A DNA stretch of 44,578 bases from Clostridia bacterium (GTDB taxonomy: Bacteria; Bacillota; Clostridia; JAQVDB01), in assembly GCA_028698525.1 (NCBI GenBank), contig JAQVDB010000008.1, forward strand, positions 1 through 44,578, in the 5' to 3' direction. Position numbers and translations under genes: made by a program. Shown piece after piece: positions 16,169 to 25,984 of the stretch (its first letter is position 1; every line of letters starts with the position of its first letter). The notes under the pieces were generated by a model. It did no database searches. It was not told the DNA's origin and saw only the letters and a list, made by a program, of their open reading frames with translations.

Positions 16169-17456
16169 CTTCTGTAAGCCTCACTTTTATAGAATTTTCG
16201 TGTGCTGTAAGCCCTTCAGACCGAGCAAAAATCATTATATCTCGACTCGCTTGATTTAAAGCCTGCTGTGAATAATATATTATACTTGACTTCTTTATGA
16301 AATCATCCACTCCTAAAGGAGAAAAAAACCTTGCAGTACCCCCTGTAGGTAACACGTGATTAGGCCCTGCAAAATAGTCTCCTACCGGTTCAGCGCTATA
16401 ATTGCCCAAGAATATTGCACCGGCATTATCTATCCTGGTCATCATCTCAAAGGGATTTTCCACACATATTTCTAAATGCTCAGGAGCAATATTATTTGCA
16501 AGGTCTACAGCTTGAGCAAGATTATCTACACATATTATAGCACTATAATTTTGTAGGGATTTTTCTATTATATCCTTTTTCTCCAGTTTTCGAGCCTGCT
16601 GATTTATGCTTTGTTTAACTTTCTGGGCTACTGTTTCGCTATCTGTGATCATTATACATGCAGCGAGAGGATCATGCTCTGCTTGGGAAAGAAGATCTGC
16701 AGCTACAAATTCCGGAACACATGTTCGGTCGGCTATAACCAATATCTCACTTGGCCCTGCAATCATATCTATATCTACAGTTCCATACACACACCTTTTA
16801 GCTAGTGCTACATATATATTGCCAGGTCCGGTTATCTTATCCACCTTGGTAATAGTTTGTGTCCCATATGCCAACGCAGCTATTGCCTGGGCCCCCCCTA
16901 TCTTAAAAATTTCATCCACACCTGCTTCCTTGGCTGCTACCAAGGTATTATGATAAATTGTCCCATCAGGTTGTGGCGGAGTCACCATAATAATTTTTTT
17001 AACCCCCGCAACTTTAGCAGGCATCACATTCATCAATACCGACGATGGATAAGCAGCTTTACCTCCGGGAACATATACACCTGCCTTTGCTATACTTGTG
17101 ATTTTCTGTCCCAGCATTATCCCCTCATCATCAGTTTTAAACCAGGACTGCCTTTTTTGCATTTGATGAAATTTAAAAATATTATCTCTAGCTTTACGGA
17201 TACTTTCAAGCAAATCATCATCTATTTTTCTATAGGCTTCTTCCATTTCATCCTGGGTGACTTTCAGCTGCTCTACATCCATTTTTACTCCATCAAATTC
17301 TTGAGTATATGCCAGTAAAGCACTGTCCCCTTTCTGTTTTACATCCTGTATTATTTTTTCAACTGCTTGCATATACTCTGAAGAAACAATATCATCCCTG
17401 TCTATTAACTTTTGTATCATTCCATCTTTCTGATTAAAATCTATCACCCTGATCAT
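16161..17456 (-). CDS. hisD: Histidinol dehydrogenase
   Basis: This 431-residue zinc enzyme carries out the last two oxidations, from L-histidinol to histidine. Signature stretches are GPGNIYVALAKR, IDMIAGPSEILVIAD, LLSQAEHDPLAACIMIT (zinc Gln/His), ENPFEMMTRIDNAGAIFLG and NHVLPTGGTARFFSPL, with GVDDF following. The length is typical. The ATG immediately abuts the hisG stop, with GGAGGTGG inside the end of hisG as ribosome binding site. Confidence 0.97.
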   Translation of the reverse strand: MIRVIDFNQKDGMIQKLIDRDDIVSSEYMQAVEKIIQDVKQKGDSALLAYTQEFDGVKMDVEQLKVTQDEMEEAYRKIDDDLLESIRKARDNIFKFHQMQKRQSWFKTDDEGIMLGQKITSIAKAGVYVPGGKAAYPSSVLMNVMPAKVAGVKKIIMVTPPQPDGTIYHNTLVAAKEAGVDEIFKIGGAQAIAALAYGTQTITKVDKITGPGNIYVALAKRCVYGTVDIDMIAGPSEILVIADRTCVPEFVAADLLSQAEHDPLAACIMITDSETVAQKVKQSINQQARKLEKKDIIEKSLQNYSAIICVDNLAQAVDLANNIAPEHLEICVENPFEMMTRIDNAGAIFLGNYSAEPVGDYFAGPNHVLPTGGTARFFSPLGVDDFIKKSSIIYYSQQALNQASRDIMIFARSEGLTAHENSIKVRLTEDE

Positions 17457-18095
17457 TTATTCCACCTCCATAGCTCTTCTGATCTGTGATATGAACATTT
17501 TAATATCCTCACTTTTAGTTTTTAAACTAGCCCGATTAACCACTAGTCTGGCACTTACATCACATATATCCTCCAAAACAACCAATCCATTCTCTTTCAA
17601 GGTTCTACCGCTTTCCACGATATCCACTATTACCTCTGCAAGCCCTAATATAGGCGCTAATTCTACTGATCCATTCAATTTTATTACTTCTACAGTCTCA
17701 TCTTTACTTTTATAGTATTTGGATGCAACATTAGGATATTTGGTAGCAACTCTTTTGTTGGATATTACTATATTTCTGTTTTTTAGCTCCGGCATTCCTG
17801 CGACTGCCAACTTACATTTGCCAAAATCCAAGTCCAAAATCTCGTAAAGATCCCTCTCCTCTTCCATGAGAGTATCCTTACCGCATATTCCTACATCGGC
17901 AGCCCCATATTCAACATAAGTAGGTACATCGGTAGGCTTTACAAGGACGAACCTATATTTATCTTTGTTGGTATTAAAAATCAATTTTCTGGTATTCCCT
18001 TTAAGTTTGGCACAGTCAACACCTGCTTTTTCCATCAAATCTATTGATAGATCAGCTAATCTCCCTTTAGCAAGAGCAATTGTAATCATACCCAT
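17457..18095 (-). CDS. hisG: ATP phosphoribosyltransferase, short form (catalytic subunit)
   Basis: This 212-residue short HisG starts the pathway by joining ATP and PRPP. Motifs are [20 protein letters not shown], the specificity loop [19 protein letters not shown] and the PRPP-binding [18 protein letters not shown]. It lacks the C-terminal regulatory domain of long HisG, which matches the presence of HisZ upstream. Its start lies inside hisZ (29-base overlap). ATG 18095 or 18089 are both possible after GGAGAGGAAG. Confidence 0.95.
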   Translation of the reverse strand: MGMITIALAKGRLADLSIDLMEKAGVDCAKLKGNTRKLIFNTNKDKYRFVLVKPTDVPTYVEYGAADVGICGKDTLMEEERDLYEILDLDFGKCKLAVAGMPELKNRNIVISNKRVATKYPNVASKYYKSKDETVEVIKLNGSVELAPILGLAEVIVDIVESGRTLKENGLVVLEDICDVSARLVVNRASLKTKSEDIKMFISQIRRAMEVE

Positions 18096-19347
18096 GGCAC
18101 TTCTTCCTCTCCAAGTTATTTATAAAAGAATCGGTTTTATATGTTTCCCACTTATCTTCACAAAATTTATAAATCTCAATATCCTTATCACCTATCATCT
18201 TTATGATATTCTTTATCCCTTCGGATTTAACCATCCCTTCATCGTACAGAGCCATATCAACAATATATCCCCGTTCTCGCATTCTAGTGCATAATTTGAA
18301 TGCACAAGCTCTGTTTTGATCATCAAATATCAATCTATAGTCTATTGCAGGGGCCTTATTCAGCATCCCCTGTTTCTCCAAAGCTATAAGTAACCTTTTT
18401 ATCCCTATAGCAAAACCGGTAGCAGGCATATCTTGCCCAAAATTGCCGATCAGATTATCATATCTGCCTCCTCCGCAGAGTGTATAACCTATTCCCTTAG
18501 CAAAGCCCTTGAAAATTATCCCCGTGTAATACTCAAGACCCTGAACCATCCCTAAATCCAAGGATATATATTCTTCAAGCCCAAAATCTTTTAATATCTG
18601 GCACACATTTTTTATCTCATCCAATGCCTTAAGACTTTTATAATTATCGCTCAAATAGCTGGCGTTATTGATAACTTGATCAGGCTCTCCGTAAAGAGTG
18701 GGCAGTTTCATTATAATGTCCTTTATTTCAGCATCCATATCTTTACTCTCAATAAATTCTTTTATTTCAATATAATTCTTCTTATCAATTAAACGTCTCA
18801 ATTTCTCTATATCTTGCGTGCTTAATCCGCTGTCCTGCATTATCCCTTTGAAAAACTCTACTTGACCTAAATCTATTTTAAAGTCTTTTAATCCCAAATG
18901 CTTTAAAGATAAAATAGCTGTAGAAATTACCTCTGCATCTGCTTTTGGTCCTTTGGCTCCTATCAGCTCTAACCCTGCCTGGGTAAATTCTCTTTGCCTA
19001 CCTGATTGAGGCTGCTCATATCTGAAAACATTCCCCACATAAAATATCTTAAGGGGCAGTGACTGATTCAACTTAGTTGCAGCAACCCGTGCTATAGGGG
19101 TAGTGATATCCGGCCTCATCACCAGTATCCTTCCTTCTCTATCTATGAACTTGAGCATATTCTGTTGTTCTATAGTTTCTATCCCTCTGAATACATCGTA
19201 ATATTCAATGGTGGGAGTCTGTATTTGACTATAACCACACTTTAAGAAATATTCTTTCAAATTGTTTTCCACAACATTCTTGTTGTAGCATTCATCAACC
19301 AGATAATCTTGAACTCCTTCCGGAATATGCAAATTCCAGTTTTCCAT
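18067..19347 (-). CDS. hisZ: ATP phosphoribosyltransferase regulatory subunit
   Basis: This 426-residue paralogue of histidyl-tRNA synthetase binds short HisG and confers activity and histidine feedback. The class II core is recognisable: motif 2-like [17 protein letters not shown] and [15 protein letters not shown], and motif 3-like [19 protein letters not shown]. It is the first gene of the operon and partner to the short HisG, and it opens with [14 protein letters not shown] as HisZ proteins do. These points favour HisZ over HisS. The ATG start follows AAGGAGAGG. Confidence 0.94.
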   Translation of the reverse strand: MENWNLHIPEGVQDYLVDECYNKNVVENNLKEYFLKCGYSQIQTPTIEYYDVFRGIETIEQQNMLKFIDREGRILVMRPDITTPIARVAATKLNQSLPLKIFYVGNVFRYEQPQSGRQREFTQAGLELIGAKGPKADAEVISTAILSLKHLGLKDFKIDLGQVEFFKGIMQDSGLSTQDIEKLRRLIDKKNYIEIKEFIESKDMDAEIKDIIMKLPTLYGEPDQVINNASYLSDNYKSLKALDEIKNVCQILKDFGLEEYISLDLGMVQGLEYYTGIIFKGFAKGIGYTLCGGGRYDNLIGNFGQDMPATGFAIGIKRLLIALEKQGMLNKAPAIDYRLIFDDQNRACAFKLCTRMRERGYIVDMALYDEGMVKSEGIKNIIKMIGDKDIEIYKFCEDKWETYKTDSFINNLERKKCHGYDYNCSC

Positions 19348-19404
19348 AATACCTCTCCTTTTATACTTTAATGCTGTGAAGTTGTAAATCGATACATTAA
19401 TGGT

Positions 19405-19433
19405 AGTATATAATAATTAATTATCATTGTCAA
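19405..19433 (-). promoter_or_regulatory. Promoter of the histidine operon
   Basis: On the minus strand consensus TTGACA (19428-19433) and TATACT (19405-19410) have a 17-base spacer. The predicted start near 19398 leaves a leader of only about 50 bases, too short for a T-box, so regulation by histidine is not visible at RNA level. The rest of the divergent intergenic region (19434-19697) is very A+T-rich. It must hold the rqcH promoter, but no convincing -35/-10 pair stands out there. Confidence 0.85.
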
Positions 19434-19697
19434 TAAGTTTTATAAAACTGTAGCCAATATTTTTATTCCATCAACATCTTTCCCCACAAGATTCTTTTTT
19501 CATACCCATTTTTAGTATAATTTGTGTAAAAAACATAAATAATAGCATATTAAACTCTTCGAATTATAACTTGTATATAATGAAAACGAACAGCTTAAGT
19601 AAAATTAGGTGGTTGATCTATAAAAAAGCCCATTTAACTTTATTAAAATATTATATAATGTTATACTATGTTAAAAACTAAATTCGGAGGAAACAAT

Positions 19698-21455
19698 ATG
19701 GCCTATGATGGAATAGTTTTGCATAATGTATTGTTTGAACTGAACAATAAAATAATTGGCGGCAGAATAGAGAAAATTTATCAGCCTGAAAAAGATGAAA
19801 TAAGGCTTCATATAATAAAAAACGGTGAAAAATATCAGCTTTTATTATCATCTAATCCTTCACAGCCAAGGATACACTTGTCCCGCTCAAAAAAGAAAAA
19901 TCCCCCTCAGCCTTCTATGTTTTGTATGCTTTTAAGAAAATATCTCACATCAGGGAAAATTATAAGATTAAGCCAGCCCGGCTTTGAAAGAATTTTGGAT
20001 ATATCCATACAGGCAAAAAATGAGCTAGGGGACAATGTGATATATAGATTGATTATAGAAATAATGGGGAAACATAGCAATGTAATATTTATAAATGAAA
20101 ATAACAAAATCCTGGACAGCATAAAACGTGTATCCAGTGATATGAGCAGAATAAGACAGGTAATGCCAGGACTGTGTTATGTATATCCACCCTCCCATAA
20201 TAAAAAAAATCCTCTTGTGCTCAATCGGGAACAGATCCTAGACCTGTTATTAAATTATCCTAGCAATGATAGGATGTTATATAAGGCCATAACCAACATC
20301 TTTTCAGGAATATCCTATCCGGTATCAAGGGAAATTATATTCCGTGCAGGGTTTGATGTGGATATACCCTATTCACAGATGAGTGATGAAGGATTTTGTA
20401 AAATCGCCGATTGCGCATATGATATTTTCAATCAAGTAAAAAAATGCGATTTTTGCCCAACTATGTGGATATATCACGACAATCCTGTGGATTTTTCTTC
20501 GCTAAACTTAAATATAAATCAACCTATGGAAAAGTTTTGCGATGATTCTATAAGCCATATACTTGATAAATATTATTCAACGAAAGAACTGATACAGAAG
20601 TTAAATCAGAAAATTTCCAATGTAAAAAAAATAATAGACAAAAATTTAGAAAGATGTTATAAGAAGCTTGGGATACAACTGGACACCCTGAACAGAGTCA
20701 AAAATCGCGATCAACTTAAAAAGAAAGGTGAATTGCTGACGGCTAATATATACAGAATTAATAAAGGCCTTAAACAGATAGAACTTGCTGATTATTATAA
20801 TAACAATCAACCTATTATAATAAAATTAAAAGAAAATCTTACACCTGCACAAAATGCCCAAAAATATTTTAAGGCTTACGCTAAAGCAAAGAACTCCTAT
20901 AAAATAGTGTCACAGCAGCTAAAAATAAACAAAGTAGAGATAAATTATCTGGAAAGCCAGCTGGATAATCTTGATAAGTGTTCATCAACAGACGATGTAG
21001 AAGAAATCATATATGAACTAAAAAAAGAACGATATATAAAAGATAAACAAAACAAAGCAAAAAGACCTATTGTAAGATCCCAGCCTATGCATTTTGTATC
21101 GTCTGATAAAATCGATATCTATGTAGGTAAAAATAATGCACAAAACGACTATCTTACATTAAAATTCGCAGGTAATGATGACCTGTGGCTTCATGTTAAA
21201 GATGTGCCGGGCTCCCATGTAATAATAAGATGCAAGGGTAAGGATATACCTGATAATACATTGATAGAAGCCGCCCACCTGGCTGCTTATTACAGTAGGG
21301 CTAAAAATTCTTCCAATATAGCAGTAGATTATACTTTAAAGAAAAACGTGAAAAAACCCAAGGGAGCAAAGCCCGGCATGGTAATATATGAAAATTATAG
21401 AACCGTCTTTGTAACACCAGACAAAGAAATAATAGATGGGTTAGATATTGTCTAG
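19698..21455 (+). CDS. rqcH: RqcH (NFACT/FbpA family ribosome quality control factor)
   Basis: This 585-residue NFACT protein binds obstructed 50S subunits and recruits tRNA-Ala to add alanine tails to stalled peptides. It was formerly annotated as fibronectin-binding protein. The N-terminal NFACT-N domain has RIEKIYQPEKDEIRLHI and QPRIHLS. A long coiled coil (about 290-440) follows, and the C-terminal NFACT-R domain has DDLWLHVKDVPGSHVII and AAYYSRAKNSSNIAVDYT. A frame opens 10 codons earlier, but ATG 19698 follows TCGGAGGAAA. Its stop overlaps that of the convergent pyrE. Confidence 0.94.
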   Translation: MAYDGIVLHNVLFELNNKIIGGRIEKIYQPEKDEIRLHIIKNGEKYQLLLSSNPSQPRIHLSRSKKKNPPQPSMFCMLLRKYLTSGKIIRLSQPGFERILDISIQAKNELGDNVIYRLIIEIMGKHSNVIFINENNKILDSIKRVSSDMSRIRQVMPGLCYVYPPSHNKKNPLVLNREQILDLLLNYPSNDRMLYKAITNIFSGISYPVSREIIFRAGFDVDIPYSQMSDEGFCKIADCAYDIFNQVKKCDFCPTMWIYHDNPVDFSSLNLNINQPMEKFCDDSISHILDKYYSTKELIQKLNQKISNVKKIIDKNLERCYKKLGIQLDTLNRVKNRDQLKKKGELLTANIYRINKGLKQIELADYYNNNQPIIIKLKENLTPAQNAQKYFKAYAKAKNSYKIVSQQLKINKVEINYLESQLDNLDKCSSTDDVEEIIYELKKERYIKDKQNKAKRPIVRSQPMHFVSSDKIDIYVGKNNAQNDYLTLKFAGNDDLWLHVKDVPGSHVIIRCKGKDIPDNTLIEAAHLAAYYSRAKNSSNIAVDYTLKKNVKKPKGAKPGMVIYENYRTVFVTPDKEIIDGLDIV

Positions 21456-22030
21456 CTCCCTATAGACGAACCGCTTCCAGGTCTAACCAAGCTAACACCC
21501 TGCTTACAGATAGGACACTCATCTTGAGGGTAGGAAATCACATCCATTTGAGCTACTGAATAAAAATCTGTACCGAAATCTACCCTACCTTTACTTCTAT
21601 CCACAACCACACCTACACCTACTACCTGTCCCTTGCACTCTTTAACCAGTTCAATCACTCGTTTTACAGACCCACCTGTAGTAACGACATCCTCTACCAC
21701 CAACACCTTTTGACCGGGGGTTATTTTAAAGCCCCGCCTCAACATCATCTTTCCATCCTGCTTTTCTGCGAATATATTTTTCTTATCTAGAACCCTCGCT
21801 ACCTCATACGATAACAAAATCCCGCCTACTGCAGGACCGATTACAAGGTCAACATCTTTATCCTTAAAATAGTCCGCTATTCTTTTGCTCACAAATTCAG
21901 AGTGCCGATGATATTCAAACAGCCTTGCACATTGTAGATATGTGTCGCTATGTTTGCCTGAACTCAACAAGAAATGTCCTTTCTGCAAAACACCTGCATC
22001 CTCAAAAACTTCCATAACTTTTTGATCCAT
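21452..22030 (-). CDS. pyrE: Orotate phosphoribosyltransferase
   Basis: This 192-residue enzyme converts orotate and PRPP to OMP. The PRPP-binding motif VLVVEDVVTTGGS is at 109-121. GHFLLSSGKHSDTYLQCARL at the N-terminus and GPAVGGILLSYEVAR fit the thermophile/clostridial PyrE subgroup. It is the last gene of the pyr operon, 21 bases after pyrD. The stop codon overlaps the convergent rqcH stop by 4 bases, with no visible terminator between. Confidence 0.95.
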   Translation of the reverse strand: MDQKVMEVFEDAGVLQKGHFLLSSGKHSDTYLQCARLFEYHRHSEFVSKRIADYFKDKDVDLVIGPAVGGILLSYEVARVLDKKNIFAEKQDGKMMLRRGFKITPGQKVLVVEDVVTTGGSVKRVIELVKECKGQVVGVGVVVDRSKGRVDFGTDFYSVAQMDVISYPQDECPICKQGVSLVRPGSGSSIGS

Positions 22031-22051
22031 AAAAAAACACCTTCCTCATAG

Positions 22052-22966
22052 TCAATATTTTAAAGTGCCTATCAAACTGCTCACACATGATATATTGTTC
22101 TCTCTGCAAAAATCCTTTAATTGCAAGGATATATTCTCACATGCATAAGGATGGACCAAATTCGCCGTCCCGACTCCGACAGCAGTGGCCCCTGCTATCA
22201 TAAACTCTGCAGCATCTTGTCCGTCCATCACTCCCCCCATCCCTATCAAAGGAATTTCGACCCTTCTGCTTACTTCCCAAACCATCCTCAATGCTACAGG
22301 CTTTATAGCAGGACCGGATAATCCTCCAACAATATTTCCTAATATAGGCCTTCTGGTCTTGGCATCTATCGCCATACCCTTTAATGTATTGATTAGACAA
22401 ATTGCATCCGCTCCGGCTTGTTCACAAGATATAGCCATTTCACATATGTCTGTTACATTAGGAGATAATTTTACAATTAACGGTATATCAGTTGCCTTCC
22501 TTACTGTTTTTACTAGATTATATATGCTTTGACTGCTGGTGCCAAACTCAATGCCTCCCTTATCCACATTAGGGCATGATATGTTCAGCTCTATAGCAAA
22601 TATAGGTTGATTCTCAAGTTTTCTCACGATTTGGCAATATTCCTGTACAGATTCTCCTGATATGTTAATAATTACGGGAACTGAATACTGGGATAACCTA
22701 GGCAATATATTATCAATGAAATAATCTATACCAGGATTTTGCAATCCTATGCTGTTTAAAACTCCGGATGGAGTCTCTGTAATCCTAGGCGGTGGATTCC
22801 CGATTTTCTCATCTACGGTAATCCCTTTCACAGTTAGCGCTCCTAACTGCTCGATATCCATAAATTCTGAATGCTCCATCCCAAATGAAAATGTCCCTGA
22901 CGCTGCTACGATTGGATTTACTAGCTTTCTCCCTAAAAAATCAACGCTCATATCTATACTATTCAT
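22052..22966 (-). CDS. pyrD: Dihydroorotate dehydrogenase, class 1B catalytic subunit
   Basis: This 304-residue FMN barrel oxidises dihydroorotate and passes electrons to PyrK and NAD. Cys131 in ELNISCPNVDKGG is the class 1 catalytic base. Flavin/substrate motifs are AASGTFSFGMEH, NSIGLQNPGI and IPLIGMGGVMDGQDA, with the phosphate site ATAVGVGTANL. The ATG overlaps the pyrK stop by 8 bases (ATGAATAG), a usual coupled arrangement for the PyrD-PyrK heterotetramer. Confidence 0.96.
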   Translation of the reverse strand: MNSIDMSVDFLGRKLVNPIVAASGTFSFGMEHSEFMDIEQLGALTVKGITVDEKIGNPPPRITETPSGVLNSIGLQNPGIDYFIDNILPRLSQYSVPVIINISGESVQEYCQIVRKLENQPIFAIELNISCPNVDKGGIEFGTSSQSIYNLVKTVRKATDIPLIVKLSPNVTDICEMAISCEQAGADAICLINTLKGMAIDAKTRRPILGNIVGGLSGPAIKPVALRMVWEVSRRVEIPLIGMGGVMDGQDAAEFMIAGATAVGVGTANLVHPYACENISLQLKDFCRENNISCVSSLIGTLKY

Positions 22967-23741
22967 CGAATATCACCTCATCAGCATAAAACACAGGGCC
23001 ATCTTTGCATACCCTTTTATACGTATATCCCCCATCTGTCTTTATTTTGCATGCGCACCCCATGCATGCACCTATTCCACAACCCATGTTCTGCTCCAGT
23101 GACACCTGACATAAAATATCATTTTGTTGACAAATATCTTTTACAGTTTTGAGCATAGGATACGGGCCACATCCCAAAACACAATCGTATTTACCACTTC
23201 TTAATATGTCAATCAAAACATCCGTTATTTTACCACCATAACCCACACTGGCATCATCTGTGGAGATCAACACTTGCTTGGAAAACTTCTCAAACTCATA
23301 TACAGAAAAAACCTGACCGCCATCTCTATATCCTAATAATGATGTAATATTTCTATCTTTGAAATGCTGTGCAGCTAACAATAAAGGGGCTATACCTATT
23401 CCGCCTCCTATTAAAATTATATCTTTTATATCTTCTGATACATTAAAATAACTGCCACACGGACCAATCATATCCATATAATCACCTTTTACGCTGCTGC
23501 ATAGTATTTCAGTCCCCTGACCCTTAATCTGTATATAGATGGTAAACGACTGCCTGTTTAAGTCTACAGATGCAATGCTGATGGGTCTCCTCAACAACAA
23601 ACCGCTGTGCTGGCACAGTTTAATGTGTGCAAATTGACCAGGGCGTGCTTCAGTAGATATATAGTCGCTCCGAAATACCATTTTATATATATTTTTTTCA
23701 ATTTGCTCATTTGAAATCACTTTACATTTGATTGCCTTCAT
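22959..23741 (-). CDS. pyrK: Dihydroorotate dehydrogenase electron-transfer subunit
   Basis: This 260-residue ferredoxin-reductase-like subunit channels electrons from PyrD to NAD. The FAD-binding LLRRPISIASVD, the NAD-binding IILIGGGIGIAPLLLAA, and a C-terminal [2Fe-2S] cluster with Cys221, Cys226, Cys229 and Cys245 (CGIGACMGC and later VCKDG) are all present. Six bases separate it from pyrF. Together with class 1B PyrD it implies NAD-linked pyrimidine synthesis, as expected in an anaerobe. Confidence 0.95.
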   Translation of the reverse strand: MKAIKCKVISNEQIEKNIYKMVFRSDYISTEARPGQFAHIKLCQHSGLLLRRPISIASVDLNRQSFTIYIQIKGQGTEILCSSVKGDYMDMIGPCGSYFNVSEDIKDIILIGGGIGIAPLLLAAQHFKDRNITSLLGYRDGGQVFSVYEFEKFSKQVLISTDDASVGYGGKITDVLIDILRSGKYDCVLGCGPYPMLKTVKDICQQNDILCQVSLEQNMGCGIGACMGCACKIKTDGGYTYKRVCKDGPVFYADEVIFDE

Positions 23742-23747
23742 ATATCA

Positions 23748-24695
23748 TCACCATGCAAGTTTTTTGGCTTTAGCCAAGGTTTCATTTATATTCTTTGTCA
23801 TTTTAATAACTGCCTTTCTGGCTGCCTGCTGGTACTCCTTTTCCGGATAACCTTCTAGCATATAAGAAAATATAACAGCCCTGGATGAATTGATGATGGC
23901 ACCCAGCCCATCATGGTTAAATGCACACGCTATCTTTTCAGCATCCGCCCCTTGAAATCCAAAACCGGGAACTAAGAAAATGCTATTTTTAATCAGCTTT
24001 CTTATAGATTGTGCTTGTTGAGGGAAGGTTGCTCCGACTACTGCCCCTACGCTGCTGTACCCATGCCTGCCCATCGTTTCTTTTCCCCATTCATTTACAT
24101 GTTCAGCTACTATCTCATAAATATATCTACCGTCTTGGTTTCTCAAATGTTGAATTTCAATGCTGGATTTGTTTGAAGTGCTAACCAATATAAAAATTCC
24201 TCTATCGTATTTATTACAGTCGTTAACAAAGGGCTCAATTCCATCTGTTCCCAGATACGGATTTACAGTTATTGCATCAATTTCATAAGGTCTGTAAAAG
24301 TCATCTAAATCAAGATCCATCATACCTAGATATGCTTTTGAATACTGTTCAGCTGTGCTCCCTATATCATTTCTTTTTACATCCCCTATCACAACCAGCT
24401 GTTTTTGCTTTGCATATCGAGAAGTCCTTTGAAAAACTTCAATCCCTTCTCTTCCGAACACCTCATAATATGCTGATTGTAACTTTACCGCAGGTACTAA
24501 ATCAAAAACGCTGTCTATTATTGATTTATTAAATTGGTACACCGCCTCGACTGCTCCACGCAAATTATGACCATATTTTGCAAAGTTTTCTTGCTTTATA
24601 AACTGTGGAATGCATTCAAAATTAGGATCTAACCCAACAACACAATAACTCTTTTTCTCAATGATCGATTCAATAACAGCATCAGCAAAATTCAT
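23748..24695 (-). CDS. pyrF: Orotidine 5'-phosphate decarboxylase, type 2
   Basis: This 315-residue enzyme decarboxylates OMP to UMP. The long type 2 family is indicated by size, by VVGLDPNFECIPQF and by the catalytic array VIGDVKRNDIGSTAEQYSKA (Asp105, Lys107, Asp110). GATFPQQAQSIRKL and LVPGFGFQGAD complete the phosphate site. The ATG overlaps the pyrC stop by one base (TGATG). Confidence 0.96.
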   Translation of the reverse strand: MNFADAVIESIIEKKSYCVVGLDPNFECIPQFIKQENFAKYGHNLRGAVEAVYQFNKSIIDSVFDLVPAVKLQSAYYEVFGREGIEVFQRTSRYAKQKQLVVIGDVKRNDIGSTAEQYSKAYLGMMDLDLDDFYRPYEIDAITVNPYLGTDGIEPFVNDCNKYDRGIFILVSTSNKSSIEIQHLRNQDGRYIYEIVAEHVNEWGKETMGRHGYSSVGAVVGATFPQQAQSIRKLIKNSIFLVPGFGFQGADAEKIACAFNHDGLGAIINSSRAVIFSYMLEGYPEKEYQQAARKAVIKMTKNINETLAKAKKLAW

Positions 24696-25984
24696 CAGAT
24701 AACCTCCCTATCCAATTCCCCATCTCTAACAATTATCCTTCCTTTATTTATCGTGTACAATATCCTACCTTTTGCTTTATAACCCTGATATGGCGAGTTC
24801 TTAGATTTTGATACAAACTCTTCTGTTTTTATTTCATATCGATACTCAGGATCAATTATAATAATATCTGCAACCGCCTGAGTGCTTATTCCGTCACATT
24901 TAAGGTTGAGAATTTTACAAGGATTGCAATAAAACTTGTTCAAAATATCTGTCCAATCAAGCATGTTTTTATGCAAAAGTTCTGTCAAAGCAACCGGTAC
25001 AGCTGTTTCAAACCCCACCATCCCTGGCTTTGCTAATTGAAATTCTATGTTCTTTTCGTCTTCACTGTGGGGAGCATGATCTGTAGCTATTACATCAATA
25101 ACTCCCTCTCTTAAACCTTTTTTTATGGCATCTATATCTGACTTTTCTCTTAAAGGTGGATTCACTTTTGCATCTGTATTAAAATCTCTAGCATAGGAAC
25201 TATCCAATGAAAAATAATGTGGTGCTGTTTCACATGTTACATGTACTCCTCTTTGTTTTGCCCTTCTTATTATGTCCACACTCCCTTCTGTACTGACATG
25301 GGCTATATGAACACTTGCACCTGTATTTTCTGCCAAAATCACATCCCTTGCTACCATTATTTCCTCAGCTGCCTTGGATATGCCCATCATTCCAAAAAAA
25401 GTAGAATCTCTTCCTAAATTTATCAATCCTTCTGATGTTAGCTGTGTATCTTCGCAGTGAGAAATAACGGGAAGACCAAATGTCTTGGCATACAATAATG
25501 CGTTCTGCATTATCATAGAATTACTGACCGAAAAGCCATCATCAGATACCGCAACTGCACCGTGCTCTTTTAGCTCCCCCATATCTGTCAATCGTTTGCC
25601 TTCCAGTCTCCTTGTTATAGCTCCTATCGGCAGTACATCTATCACTCCATCAGTTCTACTTTTGGCTTTAATATATTCTATCATTGCTTTGCTATCTATT
25701 ACAGGATCAGTATTGGGCATACATGCAACTATAGTAAAACCTCCTTTTGCAGCACTCCTTGTACCTGTATATATATCTTCTTTATATTCATATCCCGGAT
25801 CACGCAGGTGGCAGTGCATATCGACAAAACCGGGGAGGACCATTTTTCCACTGGCATCGATGATCTCGCACTCTTGATCATCTATCTTATCTGCAATCAT
25901 TTTTATTCTTTGACCCTCAACTAATATATCTCTTTTAAATACTCCTTCATCAGTCACAATACAACCATTCTTAATTAATAACAT
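24695..25984 (-). CDS. pyrC: Dihydroorotase, class I
   Basis: This 429-residue zinc amidohydrolase cyclises carbamoyl-aspartate. The metal motif VDMHCHLRDPG has His57 and His59. The active-site Asp loop follows ATDHAPHSEDEK, and VSHCEDTQL, HIAHVSTEGS and CETAPHYFSL supply the other metal ligands. The start (ATG 25984) overlaps the end of pyrB by 14 bases after GGGGAG. Confidence 0.97.
   Translation of the reverse strand: MLLIKNGCIVTDEGVFKRDILVEGQRIKMIADKIDDQECEIIDASGKMVLPGFVDMHCHLRDPGYEYKEDIYTGTRSAAKGGFTIVACMPNTDPVIDSKAMIEYIKAKSRTDGVIDVLPIGAITRRLEGKRLTDMGELKEHGAVAVSDDGFSVSNSMIMQNALLYAKTFGLPVISHCEDTQLTSEGLINLGRDSTFFGMMGISKAAEEIMVARDVILAENTGASVHIAHVSTEGSVDIIRRAKQRGVHVTCETAPHYFSLDSSYARDFNTDAKVNPPLREKSDIDAIKKGLREGVIDVIATDHAPHSEDEKNIEFQLAKPGMVGFETAVPVALTELLHKNMLDWTDILNKFYCNPCKILNLKCDGISTQAVADIIIIDPEYRYEIKTEEFVSKSKNSPYQGYKAKGRILYTINKGRIIVRDGELDREVI

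Noticed and set aside
18067-19347. Histidyl-tRNA synthetase (hisS)
   Set aside because: It heads the his operon, overlaps a short-form hisG, and its N-terminus and motif pattern are of HisZ type.
19348-19404. T-box or other riboswitch before the histidine operon
   Set aside because: The predicted leader is only about 50 bases and has neither a T-box sequence nor a terminator.
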